From NCBI GenBank assembly GCA_949317995.1, contig OX439052.1:39372432-39436431 (forward strand): DNA of 64,000 nucleotides. The letters run 5' to 3'. The number at the start of each line of letters is the position of its first letter. Position 1 is the first letter of the stretch. A model generated the notes under the pieces. The model saw only the letters and a list, made by a program, of their open reading frames with translations, was not told the origin of the DNA and did no database searches. Positions 37,001 to 44,607 of the stretch are shown here, one piece after another. The stretch comes from Acholoe squamosa (taxonomy: Eukaryota > Annelida > Polychaeta > Phyllodocida > Polynoidae). The position numbers and the translations under genes were made by a program.

Positions 37001-39664
37001 ATACAAAGGTAAAGGATGCAAGCATTATGAAGTCCTAAGGAGGTGTAAGATAGTTTTTAAAAAGTAACTGATAGGTACAACATTGTTGTAGTGGCCAGTG
37101 TTGCTGAAAACTGTTTTTTGACGCAGGCCACTTTGGCCTACATCTTGGCATCTTAAGCAGGCTATTTCCCTTTTACGCAGGCCTTATGAATACTGATATT
37201 AACTGTGCATCAATGCATCTTGTCAGCCATAAAGGGTTAAGCATGCGCCAATGCATCATGCCATCAATAAAGGGTTAAGTGTGCATAAATCCATCATGCT
37301 ATCCATATAAGTTAAGCATGTGTCAATGCATGATGCCATCCATAAAGGATTAACTGCGTCAATGCATGATGCCATCCATAAAGGTTTGAGTATGCATTAA
37401 TGCATCATGCCATCCACAAAGGGTTAAGTGTGCATCAGTCCATCATGCCATCCATAATGGGTTAAGTGTGCATCAATGCATCATGCCATCCATAAAGGGT
37501 TAACTGTGCATCAATGCATCATGCCATCCATAAAGGGTTAAGCATGCACCTATGCATTATGACATCAATAAAGGTTTAAGTGTGCATCGATGCATCATGC
37601 CATCCATAAAGGGTTAACTGTGCATCAATGCATTATGCCATCCATAAAGGGTTAAGCATACGCCAATGCATCATGTCATCAATAAAGGGTTAAGTGTGCA
37701 TCAATGCATCATACCATCCATAATGGGTTAACTGTGCATCAATGCATCATGCCATCTGTAAAGGGTTGAGCATGCACCAATGCATCATGCCATCAATAAA
37801 GGGTTAAGTGTGCATCAATGCATCATGCCATCCATAAAGGGTTAACTGTGCATCAATGCATTATGCCATCCATAAAGGGTTAAGCATGTGCCAATGCATC
37901 ATGCCATCAATTAAGGGTTAAGTGTGCATCAATGCATCATGCCATCCATAATGAATTAACTGTGCACCAATGCATCATGTCATCCATAAAGGGTTAAGCA
38001 TGTGCCAATGCATCATGCCATCAATAAAGGGTTAACTGTGCATCACTGCATCATGCCATCCATAATGGGTTAACTGTGCATCAATGCATCATGCCATCCA
38101 TAAAGGGTTAAGCATGTGCCAATGCATCATGCCATCCATAAAGGTTTAAGTGTGCATCAATGCATCATGCCATCCATAAAGGGTTAACTGTGCATCATGC
38201 CATCTATAAAGGGTTAAGCATGTGTCAATGCATCATGCCATCCATAAAGGGTTAATTACTACCGGGCCACATCCAATTTGGACACCTTAGAGTGGTGGAG
38301 AGACTATTAGTAGACTATAACTGGCCGTAGGGAAATCTTTTCAGCCAGACCTTATTCAGTAATGAGGATTACTGGGTTGGATGGGCCACAGTTGAATGGG
38401 TTTTCCAGGTTCTATGGGTCTACAACCATACTCCAGGTACACTTTTGTACTGGGCACTGAGAGAGGGAAACATGGCCTTTAAAAATGGAAGATTCCAGGG
38501 GTGGTAATGCCGTAATAATGACAGATACCTTATAAAGGTATCTGCCAATAAACCATTTGGTCTTCATAAACCACACACTAAATTACACTAAATCACACTC
38601 AGGTCTTGCTCATGCTCCCTCCCCCCACCACCCAACTCTAAGGAGATGTTTACATGGTGCTCCTACCCTCGACCCACCAGTTTAAAAGTAAGGACTTCAT
38701 ACTTTTTATCCTTGTTCCTCACAACTAAACAGTTTAGAGACATGGACCTTATGCATGATACTCTGTACTAAGGAGACATGTTCTTTATAATGTCACAATG
38801 TAATGCATATTGTACGGTGCTGTCTCCAAGATGCCCATCTACTATCTACCTGGCGTTTATCCGTTAGAGTTTGTCTTCATGACGACTCCTCTTTATCAGA
38901 ATAGGTTCTATTAGGCCACACTAAAAAAAATCTGTTTCTGGTTGAGAGTATGAAGATTTTCAAAGTCAGTAGGTTTTTTTTTAAATCTTTTTTTTTTTTT
39001 TTTTTTTTTTGTGGGTGAAGAGAGTGCCTACTTGTCCCAGAAGCTGTTCTTTTGACTGATCAACAATGTTTCAAATGGATATTTGTACTTAAAAAAAAAA
39101 AATCCTGCCAGAGGCTGAAAAAGAGTTTTTCATCAGACACTGACCCGTCCTCTCAACCAGAAACAGACTTTCTTTTAATTGTGGCCTTATCAAGAATATG
39201 ACTTATGTGTACTGATACCCTGATGGTTCATACCATTTAACAGGCACTAGAACAGTCCTGAAGACGTCTACATGATGCTTCACTATGAATCTCACCTCAA
39301 AATCCCCAACCAGAAACACAAGTTTTTGTATTGTTTGTCCTAGATGCCATGTGAAACACATAACATTGATCCAAGTATCAATCATTTACCACTTTCGAGG
39401 TGGACAATTTAGATGAAATTACATCTTTCAGAGTAGGTACTTACCATTTATCTGCACATCAATGAGTCCTGGTGCTATGATTGATCCACCACAATCTACC
39501 TGAATATCAGCATATGCTTGCTCATCAAAAAACAATTTTTCTGGGTTGAGAATTTTTCCGTTTCTGACCCAGAGGTCGTCCCTAATGAGTTGATGGTCTC
39601 TGAGGATGTAGCAGTTCCTGAACTGTGTAATACATCCTGCCTCACTTAAATACCTCCCAGGCAT
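12875..39664 (-). CDS. AMDHD2: N-acetylglucosamine-6-phosphate deacetylase, complete nine-exon gene
   Basis: Complement of join 12875-13086, 14315-14361, 22052-22181, 29215-29353, 29728-29816, 34372-34581, 34994-35048, 35470-35609, 39445-39664; 1242 nt, 413 residues. The enzyme removes acetate from GlcNAc-6-phosphate in the cytosol, feeding glucosamine-6-phosphate back to glycolysis or hexosamine synthesis. Metal and catalytic motifs of the NagA amidohydrolase family are all present: HLEGPF (E143), GHS (H210), THLFNAM (H231), IADGVH (H269) and VTDAIPA with the catalytic aspartate D291. The start [11 protein letters not shown] is placed like that of animal homologues, and length is normal. Every phase matches. 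One donor (after exon 2, GTCTAC) is weak. The gene spans 26.8 kb because the introns are full of repeats. It converges with the LPMO gene and diverges from the zinc-finger gene at 45 kb. Confidence 0.93.
14315..14361 (-). CDS. AMDHD2: AMDHD2 exon 8 (47-nt micro-exon)
   Basis: Acceptor TTTACAG and donor GTGAGT. Fifteen whole codons, [15 protein letters not shown], plus one base at each end. It aligns with the SIAPMD...TG helix of animal homologues and fixes the reading frame between exons 7 and 9. Confidence 0.9.
14530..15410. repeat. 32-bp minisatellite, about 27 copies (AMDHD2 intron)
   Basis: The unit TATGTAAGAGGCTAGGGTGG plus TCAGGGACCAGG recurs every 32 bp (14641, 14673, 14705 and so on). 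Copies are most uniform in the middle and degenerate toward the 15.2-15.4 kb end. No unique spacers. Confidence 0.95.
15487..15797. repeat. Inverted repeat at the 3' end of the DIRS-like element
   Basis: Arms 15487-15570 and 15713-15797 are complementary at about 90% over some 84 bp (shared TTATAAGGGTTGCTAGAT and CGACGAAGAGAACAATGG). The loop is about 140 bp. The shorter pair 15616-15640 / 15847-15870 (CTGGGTAACAAGG) is also complementary. Confidence 0.85.
15900..16896 (-). pseudogene. Tyrosine recombinase of DIRS-like element, frameshifted
   Basis: Two overlapping frames (16896-16387 and 16439-15900) give one recombinase. The N-terminal helical domain runs to LLLAAQRTL, which carries the first catalytic arginine. 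The frame then changes in the T/A-rich run near 16385-16395. The C-terminal part has HSTRGAS (H-x-x-R), GRW and the tyrosine in FARFYKR. A one-base shift breaks the gene. Confidence 0.85.
16863..17640 (-). pseudogene. RNase H remnant of DIRS-like element
   Basis: The minus strand encodes an ITDSS-type RNase H active-site segment near 17480 with frame breaks. The tail has [18 protein letters not shown] and [13 protein letters not shown], typical of the end of DIRS polyproteins. Confidence 0.75.
17650..18955. mobile_element. CAGTAGT-rich insertion block splitting the RT-RNase H frame
   Basis: The RT frame stops after [11 protein letters not shown] near 18955 and RNase H resumes near 17640. The 1.3 kb between is full of CAGTAGT/CTACTG/CAATACTGC motifs spaced irregularly on both strands. 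It includes a tRNA-like core at 18468-18545. No coding capacity. It is probably a non-autonomous element of unknown class. Confidence 0.55.
18468..18545 (+). other. tRNA-like SINE core (A and B boxes)
   Basis: GGTGGCTCAGGGGGCTAAT resembles a pol III A box and GTTCAAATCC (18517-18526) is a near-canonical B box, about 40 bp apart. The segment does not fold into a full tRNA with matched acceptor arms by eye, so a tRNA-derived SINE is favoured over a functional tRNA. Confidence 0.55.
18960..19220 (-). pseudogene. RT thumb remnant of DIRS-like element
   Basis: The minus strand encodes [33 protein letters not shown] and a SKGLDYGE segment: the RT region just after the YLDD box. The box itself is absent; the frame is cut at its start by a MITE (19221) and at its end by the CAGTAGT block. 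Confidence 0.8.
19221..19340. mobile_element. Truncated MITE, family 2 (TACCGTAATCTCCCGCGTAT)
   Basis: Left terminus TACCGTAATCTCCCGCGTAT followed by AAGGCACGTCTTATACGCG and interior GCGCCTTATATGCGG. No matching right terminus was found, so the copy is probably incomplete. It interrupts the RT remnant. Confidence 0.65.
19679..20920 (-). pseudogene. gag-like frames of DIRS-like element
   Basis: Consecutive minus-strand frames encode an acidic segment ([16 protein letters not shown]), an alanine/methionine-rich helical segment ([18 protein letters not shown]) and a basic His/Lys-rich tail ([19 protein letters not shown]). This composition fits a DIRS gag with a basic nucleic-acid-binding end. 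Several frame changes show decay. Confidence 0.6.
21039..21099. repeat. Hairpin, 18-bp perfect arms
   Basis: GTGGGTCTCTGGCTGTTC at 21039-21056 and its exact complement at 21082-21099, with a 25-base GC-rich loop. It lies just outside the DIRS-like element. Confidence 0.9.
22052..22181 (-). CDS. AMDHD2: AMDHD2 exon 7 (catalytic Asp)
   Basis: Acceptor ATTACAG and donor GTAGGT. Encodes [17 protein letters not shown] and [10 protein letters not shown]; aspartate 291 in VTDA is the catalytic residue. Ends in phase 2. Confidence 0.93.
22182..25130. other. AMDHD2 intron 6, lower part: nothing recognised
   Basis: Unique AT-rich sequence with no supported exon, RNA gene or repeat family. Confidence 0.6.
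25131..25335. mobile_element. (TCAC)n-tailed retroposon copy
   Basis: Contains the family blocks CCATTTCGACAGCTAAGGTC, ATTCATGGCAAGAACTACAT, TATGGGCACCACACACATCC and AGAGGAGAAATAGACCCTTT. The tail (GTGAGTAAGTCAGTGAATAA) is degraded. On the minus strand it reads toward a (TCAC)n 3' tail, as expected of a non-LTR or SINE retroposon. Confidence 0.75.
26522..27025. repeat. Imperfect direct duplication (about 130 bp) flanking a small MITE
   Basis: 26522-26655 and 26888-27025 share CACATTTTAACCAT, GAATGC(A)TAGGTTTT, GTGAATTCTA and TAGGGTGC(G)GGACTTT. Confidence 0.6.
26661..26856. mobile_element. MITE with TACCGTATYGTCGTGTT termini
   Basis: Inverted ends TACCGTATCGTCGTGTTCAA and the complement of ACACGACAATACGGTA. 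The interior repeats GCGCTTATACAAGACAGGCG. It shares the TACCGTA start with MITE family 2 but is otherwise distinct. Confidence 0.75.
27990..28087. repeat. Inverted repeat, 19-bp perfect core arms
   Basis: AATGTGCAGCTTGGTTACT at 28001-28019 and its complement at 28051-28069. Outer similarity extends to TAAAGGTTAAAA on both sides. A related piece (CGAGTAACCACGCTGCACAT) lies at 25335-25355. Confidence 0.85.
28896..29144. mobile_element. MITE, family 2, complete
   Basis: Left TACCATAATCTCCCGCATAT and right GCGGGAGATTACGGTA; the interior has several GCGCCTTATA/TCTTATACGCC units. It lies 70 bp beyond AMDHD2 exon 6, in the following intron. Confidence 0.85.
29215..29353 (-). CDS. AMDHD2: AMDHD2 exon 6
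   Basis: Acceptor CCTGCAG and donor GTAAGT. Encodes [15 protein letters not shown] and [20 protein letters not shown]; the ADGVH histidine contacts substrate in the family. Confidence 0.93.
29728..29816 (-). CDS. AMDHD2: AMDHD2 exon 5 (GHS, THLFNAM)
   Basis: Acceptor CCGTAG and donor GTATGT. Encodes [20 protein letters not shown] and [10 protein letters not shown]. Histidines 210 and 231 are the expected metal ligands. Confidence 0.93.
29960..30119. mobile_element. MITE, family 1, complete
   Basis: Perfect-looking inverted termini (GGGAGTGGTCATTATTTATC), short interior with two GAGGGG...GGGCTAAAAAATTTT modules. Confidence 0.88.
30377..30635. mobile_element. MITE, family 1, degenerate
   Basis: Left end GGGAGTGGTCATGAT and the family interior (CTCCTGAGGGGGGCGTAAAA and repeats). 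The right terminus is eroded. Confidence 0.65.
31249..31507. mobile_element. MITE, family 1, degenerate
   Basis: Left end GGGAGTGGTCGTTATTTATC after TAA, family interior with GGGGGGGCAAAAATTTTGAC, right end reduced to CACTCCC. Confidence 0.65.
32877..32922. repeat. Hairpin with GATG loop
   Basis: Core CACGGACCTGAAA (32884-32896) and its exact complement (32901-32913) are separated by GATG. The outer arms GGTCAAC/GTCAACC extend the stem with one mismatch or bulge. Confidence 0.85.
33933..34060. mobile_element. (TCAC)n-tailed retroposon copy, internally deleted
   Basis: Starts GTGAGTGAGTGAGTAATAG and continues CCATTTCGACAGCTAAGGTC to AGAGGAGAAATAGACCCTTT; the middle block with CACCACACACAT is missing. 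A B-box-like GGTTCGAATCC lies about 40 bp upstream (near 33900). Confidence 0.8.
34372..34581 (-). CDS. AMDHD2: AMDHD2 exon 4 (HLEGPF)
   Basis: Acceptor GGACCAG and donor GTAAGT. Residues 139-208 carry [18 protein letters not shown] and [14 protein letters not shown]. Glutamate 143 is the expected metal ligand. Confidence 0.93.
34994..35048 (-). CDS. AMDHD2: AMDHD2 exon 3
   Basis: Acceptor CATTTCAG and donor GTACAG. Encodes [18 protein letters not shown] plus one base; the GAGIL end precedes the metal-binding GLHLEGPF of the next exon. Confidence 0.9.
35071..35340. mobile_element. MITE, family 1, complete
   Basis: Left GGGAGTGATCATTATTTATC and right ATAAATAATGACCACTCCC. It lies 22 bp from AMDHD2 exon 3, in intron 2, so it may affect splicing context. 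Confidence 0.85.
35470..35609 (-). CDS. AMDHD2: AMDHD2 exon 2
   Basis: Acceptor CTGAAAAG. Residues 74-120 encode [15 protein letters not shown] and [20 protein letters not shown]. The exon ends with CAG before a non-optimal donor GTCTAC. Confidence 0.9.
36218..36465. repeat. About 81-bp tandem repeat, three copies
   Basis: CAGGTACTTGGAGGC recurs at about 36300, 36381 and (diverged) 36461, with TGTAGAAGCTATCAGC and AGAGCGA(T)CT(T)GTGACAAA in each unit. Confidence 0.85.
36817..37094. repeat. Two-copy direct repeat, period about 160 bp
   Basis: GGTAAAGGATGCAA...TAAGGAGG and AAGTAACTGATAGGTACAAC occur in both copies. Confidence 0.8.
37190..38262. repeat. 38-bp minisatellite, about 28 copies, units bounded by GGGTTAA
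   Basis: The unit is AAGGGTTAAGCATGCGCCAA followed by TGCATCATGCCATCAATA. Copies alternate between GTGTGCATCAA, CATG(C/T)GCCAA and CTGTGCATCAA types, suggesting a higher-order period of two or three units. The unit strongly resembles the ends of TTAA-flanked MITE copies elsewhere in the window (for example 56059-56215). It lies in AMDHD2 intron 1. Confidence 0.93.
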
Positions 39665-39678
39665 GCTGCTATTTATAA
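39445..39678 (-). CDS. AMDHD2: AMDHD2 exon with start codon
   Basis: The start ATG is at 39664. Residues 1-73 include [32 protein letters not shown] and [17 protein letters not shown]. Donor GTAAGT. The acceptor GTTTCAG directly upstream (exon from 39678) implies a 5' UTR intron. Confidence 0.92.
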
Positions 39679-39959
39679 CTGAAACAGAAACAGAACAATG
39701 AAAGATGCTATGCATATTTCATTGTACACACAAATTAGAGAACTTACATCATGTACAGTAATAAGGTGCAGCTCGTGTATAAGGCACACCCAAAACTAGG
39801 CAATCACTAGTTTGCTTATAAGAAGCACCTGCCTTCTCTGAATTGATTTTTGAAAACTCCAGCATATAAGGCACACCCCAAACTTTGGCCTTATGATAAA
39901 CTACTCCAACTACTGCCAAAGCCCAGGGTGCCAAAGCCAAGACTCCATGTACACTGTCT

Positions 39960-40230
39960 GTTAAGCCCTGGACCAGTACATAACGGCCTACCCCTCCCCG
40001 CCATCGGCAAAGGCATTTGTGGATAAGTCCGGCCACCCTCTATTGGTGGAGGACATTCTCCCTACAATTAAACTGGCGCTGCTAGCAGTGGAATACCCCC
40101 TAGCAAATGACGTCACCCTTCAGTCTCCGCAGATCAGGTTCTCGGGTGGCCGCCAAATCTGGCGCAACCAGAGCCCCGGTCATGCGCCATGGAGCCTGGA
40201 AGTCTAACTCAGTGCACAGTTACGTGCCCC
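39960..40230 (-). promoter_or_regulatory. GC-rich candidate promoter / 5' UTR region of AMDHD2
   Basis: A GC- and CpG-rich patch 300-570 bp upstream of the start codon. On the minus strand it has an ACCAAT box (near 40042-40047) and a TGACGTCA CRE (40108-40115). A 5' UTR exon here would fit the splice acceptor at 39679. No transcript evidence is available. Confidence 0.45.
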
Positions 40231-40463
40231 CTCACATGTTCAAAAAGAAACGATATAGGAGGTAGAGTCTTGGCTGTGATATCATCATCATGAATTCATT
40301 CATTCCTTTTATGATATGTGATATTTTAACACATATTATCTCAATTTACCATTGCTCTTAATACTTAATAAATGTTATCCAACTATGGCGGGTTGCTGTT
40401 ATACATTGGTTAGTAATTGGAAATTGCCCTTAATTTATGCAGCCCGCCACATACGTCACATAC

Positions 40464-40469
40464 CACGTG
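40464..40469. promoter_or_regulatory. CACGTG E-box (CLEAR-like) upstream of AMDHD2
   Basis: The context ACCACGTGACC is close to the GTCACGTGAC motif bound by TFEB/MITF-type factors that control lysosomal catabolism genes. A GTCACATACC and an ACGTCA motif lie beside it. Confidence 0.3.
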
Positions 40470-40514
40470 ACCGCCACTTTGGCACCATTAGTCGCTTTGA
40501 ACTGGACAACGTAA

Positions 40515-42363
40515 GGGAGTGTTCATTATTTATGGCAGAAGGAGATGACCAAATGAAGGGGGGGGTCATTTTTTTTGGAGGTATTCAGAGAGAGGGGGGG
40601 GGGTAATTTTTTTTTCAACCTATTCTTAGAGGGGGGTCATTTTTTTCCAACCTATTCTTATTTATGTTATGGTCATTTTTTTTCACCCCATTCCTGAGGG
40701 GTGGGGTAATTTCTTTTTGGGAAGTATTTGCCAATGTATTGCAAATTTTAGAACAAAGCACAATTTTTTTTCACAACATGTCGCGAATTTTACCTATTTA
40801 GTTTTCAGTAATAATTCTAGGTATTATTCTGCCCAACATTTTGTTACCAGCTACCTCAAATTCATTTAATCATGTTATATGGTTGGGAGTCGTACTCTTT
40901 TGAGTGTTAAAACAAGGATGAGGACAGTCAGTACCACTATATGGTATATAGTTTTCCCTGGGGGAGAATGCTGTTCAGCTCTTGAGATTGAAATATTTGG
41001 TCCAATGTTTGACACAATGTTTCATGTTCTTTTGCTGACCCTGCTGATTGTCTCAAAAGATGTCATCATTGTCATATCTGCAACCGTTAACTGCATTGAT
41101 GGATTCGATTATCTAATCAGAAATAATTCCATGAGACAACCATCTTTATGCTCAAACCTGATTAACAATGGTTACTACGCTACTTTAGGATGAGGACTTC
41201 ATGATGACGATTACTTTTTACAGATTCCTTGTAACATGTATTTGACTCTAGTGTCTCCTGATGCTTAATTTATTGTAAAAACTAGACTGCTTTACTGCAT
41301 TACAATACTTTCTTTTAAAGGGAAAGGGGGGCTGGGATGGGTATGTCACAAACAGGTCTTTGTGGTGCCACCCCATACACATCACTACAGTGTGCAGGGC
41401 ACCAACAAAGTTCTCAGCAGTAAAAAACATTAACCCCAGTACCGGTACTTGCTAAAACCACTGCAACTCATGATCAATATTTCCAGTTTTAACCCTTATT
41501 TTCACCACTTGATGAAATCAACCCTGACAAGACAAGATAAAAACCGAGATCACAATGAAATCTAAAGAGAAAGACAAGCTACTAAAGTTTGTTTCTGTAT
41601 ACAAAAAAAAAATAGAAACCAGAAGCAAGTGCCTCAATCAGAACAATTCTTCCATTGGTCAGGAGTAGCTCGCATGGTATAGTTGGCTAGGACATACTTA
41701 TTCCGAGTTAGCAGGTTGTCCCATGGGTGCCGCCATTACTGAAGCTTGTTATCAGTGAGTTCTACTGATAACACCTATCAGATGGGTACCAGTTGTCCCC
41801 TGAGAGGACCACAGTGAATAGTTGGTGTCATTTTTTATTGGCTGATAATCAAACCAGCTAAGGCTGTATATTTTAGCTGCATCAGTAGTAGCCCATGCTA
41901 GCCCCCCCCCCTTTAAGGGAGGAGCCTTCAAATTGATATTTTACCAAGAGGTAAATCAATCAACAACAGTGTATTTACACTTTTTTTGCTCAGAAGATTA
42001 AATGAAAGCCAATCTAACTACCATCCCATCATGACACATATAAACTGGAATGGTTCAAAAGCTGCTAATATCACCTAGTGTAATGAATGACCTGATGTAG
42101 ATGAGGTAATATAGACTTTGTTGAATGTAGTTAAAAGTGGTGGGAGTCATTTTTCTTTCAATCTATTCTCGGGGGGGGGGGTCATTTCTTTTTCAACCCA
42201 TTCCTAGAGGGGGGGGGTCATTTTTTTTTTACCCATTCCTAAAGCCTAAAGGAAGGGGGGTCATTTTTTTTCAATCCATTCCGAAGGGGGGGTCAGTTTT
42301 TTTTTTTTATGTATTCATTCTGCCAGATTGTAGTCCCCCCTGCCATAAATAATGAACGCTCCC
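40515..42363. mobile_element. Long family-1 element or MITE split by an insertion
   Basis: The left terminus GGGAGTGTTCATTATTTATG follows TAA; the right terminus CATAAATAATGAACGCTCCC precedes TAA. Both ends share the change GTTC/GAAC and the same interior (GGGGGGTCATTTTTTTTCAA repeats at 40555-40715 and 42145-42300), so they look like two halves of one 1.85 kb unit with a TAA duplication. The middle has no recognisable transposase. Confidence 0.65.
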
Positions 42364-43451
42364 TAAGACATGTCAGCGACTTATAGGGGCCTACATTTCT
42401 TTTCCCGCCCACCTACATCTGACTGTTATAAACTTTTAAATAATTTAATATGTCTCATTGGAGATGGACTGTGTGATATCATCATGATCTCATTCATTCC
42501 TTTTTTTCGTCTGATATATGCTATTGTAACATTTATTACCTTAATTAACTAACTATTGCTCTTATTATCCAACTATGGCGGGTTGCGGTTATAAATTACC
42601 AGGGGATTACTCTTGCCACATGCCATTGTGTAGGTCTAGGCCTATATATGGAAATGCCCGGGGGGAATGCTTGGCTCCCGGCTTGGTAAGATCGAGGCCT
42701 ACCATGTCAGTAGAGTCTGAAGGCGGTTTAAATGAGCATTTAGGGTCTTCTTACCTCTAGATAACTAGGCATACAGGCTCCAGTTACTGTCCTAGAATTG
42801 TCACCCACTTCTTCTGACACACTGCTCTGCTGTCCTCACTCATGGGAAAGTGGTATGTCTGCAGAGTATAGGCTGGCGAATAGGCCCGTGTAGATCTCTA
42901 GGTCACTGGCATGATTAGATAACCGGAGAAATTACCATGTTGATCAATGATAAGAGGAGAGGAAGGGAGAGGCTACTGCCACCTCCCTACGCCCTCCCTA
43001 CTGCCACCTTGAAGTGCTGCCGCCTTGTGGCAAGAATATGAACAACAAAAGAGCCAACAGCTGGCAGCACTGAAACTCAACTTCCGCTCAACATAAACTT
43101 GGACAGTTTGGTAAAGTAAATTCTTCTCTAAACTAAAATTGCGAAGTTTATATTGATGTTGTACTCTCCACATTGATAAATGTTAATATTCTTATGGTAA
43201 CCGTATTATAGTTTTGTGGGTTTATCATTCGCTTATCTGATAATCTTCAAGTATCCTGCTTGGATCGCCTGTTTTCATCTATTATCGCCCTGCCATTGAC
43301 TCTTGAGCTGAGCAGCATGAGCTGAGTGATTGACTAGTGCAACCTCCATGCAGCAGATATTTCGCTCCAGGCACTCACTTTCATCTCTGCAGCCGGCTTC
43401 CTCACAACTGCAAAAATGGCCCGATTTTGACCATTATGCATTTTGATCGAA

Positions 43452-43514
43452 ATATGTAGAGTGCAATCAAGTAAACACTACACTGTAGTGTTTACTTGAT
43501 TGCACTCTACATAT
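43452..43514. repeat. 63-bp perfect palindrome with a single central base
   Basis: 31-bp arms (ATATGTAGAGTGCAATCAAG plus TAAACACTACA) mirror exactly around the C at 43483. No mismatch is visible. Confidence 0.95.
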
Positions 43515-43611
43515 ACCCGGTATTTTGCTAAATGTCTAATTGATTTAGTTTTGCAAATTTGAGACCGATTGCTTATGTATTATTTGATGGCATTTAACAG
43601 AGTCCTATGAA

Positions 43612-43656
43612 CATTTGCATAGACGCCAAATATAATATTTGGCGTCTATGCAAATG
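43612..43656. repeat. 45-bp perfect palindrome carrying two POU octamers
   Basis: 22-bp arms (CATTTGCATAGACGCCAAAT plus AT) mirror around the A at 43634. The arms contain ATTTGCAT and its complement ATGCAAAT, the canonical octamer. Confidence 0.95.
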
Positions 43657-44111
43657 AGGTGTGTGATGTGGTTAGGAGAGCAGGAAAGTAGGCATTTAAC
43701 TGATTAAATGACTCCTGATGCCAGCTAGAATGATCACGAAATCTGGATCACAATTAAACTCTTAACTATGGTTAATTGTGGCAGAACGATAGACAGAGTT
43801 TCAGATCTTTGAATGGCCATAACTTTGCTTCAAATTAACATAAAGACTTCATTCAAAAAGCAAAATCAATCAGTTTTGTGAGATCTATCCATAGATCATT
43901 AGCTAGAGTACATAGAACCAAGTCCTAAAAATTAGGTAAGTGCCTAAAGTAGTACTGTTTTCGTAACTTTTTCCACAAAAGACTTCCAGGTCCATGCAGA
44001 GAGAGTTATACAAGGTGTGCAGTTGGAGAGTGTGGCTAGTGTAGAGTAGGAGACTGGCTACAGAAGACTGATTCTCTCAGAGTCAGCACAGCAGATTAGA
44101 TGCCTAAGTTA

Positions 44112-44320
44112 AGGGGCCATCCACAAATAAAGTCATGCTGGAGCGAGGGGGGAGGGGGTCAAGCCCAGCATGACAGGAATAATTCCTGGGGATTAATTTT
44201 CCATATACCCTGGTCAGGCTGGTAGTGATAACTTCAGTATTGTAAAAAATATGACGGGGGAGGGGGGAGCTGGTCAAAAATGGTCAAAAGTTTTCATGAC
44301 GTAATTTATGGATGGCCCCT
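44112..44320. mobile_element. MITE with AGGGGCCATCCAYAAAT termini
   Basis: Left AGGGGCCATCCACAAATAAA followed by GTCATG; right CATGACGTAATTTATGGATG then GCCCCT. Termini of the GGGGCCATCCATAAAT(T)ACGTCA type are widespread in animals and are often assigned to hAT-like elements. About 209 bp and no coding capacity. Confidence 0.8.
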
Positions 44321-44607
44321 AACTTGCACTTGTTGTTACAACTATAAGTTATTTCTGTGAGTCTTGTTAGACATCGCTCATCTGCAACATTATTAGTATT
44401 ACACTTGGCACTGCTGTCCCAAACGGCATCCTGCCGCGACAGATGACCCTCTGCCCTGGTGGAATTTATTCGGGGTTATTTGTGTGGTGACTTTTTTTAT
44501 ATGGAGGAATTTGCACCTTCAAACACAGTACCGTAATACCAGGTACCTCTTGTGCAAGGCATGGCTTATATACTACGATCGACCCATAGTCCGCGTTATA
44601 TCAAGAT

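Larger units (their letters stand above)
40278..42605. repeat. Direct duplication flanking an inverted-repeat element
   Basis: 40278-40405 and 42468-42600 share TGTGATATCATCATSAT, CATTCATTCCTTTT, CTATTGCTCTTA/CCATTGCTCTTA and TTATCCAACTATGGCGGGTT. They enclose the element at 40515-42363. Confidence 0.7.

Noticed and set aside
37190..38262. Possible CRISPR-like or centromeric array
   Set aside because: Contiguous 38-bp tandem units and no spacers; a short intronic minisatellite.
39749..40230. Open frames in the GC-rich patch upstream of AMDHD2
   Set aside because: Frames are unrelated to the deacetylase; CCAAT and CRE motifs and position favour a promoter or 5' UTR.
40879..41193. 104-residue open frame inside the split inverted-repeat element as a transposase
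   Set aside because: Hydrophobic, without DDE or helix-turn-helix motifs; probably chance.
42575..42760. Frame starting MAGCGYKLPGD as a first exon
   Set aside because: A related ATGGCGGGTTGC start exists in the duplicated copy at 40385, but the frames diverge at once and no downstream exons follow.
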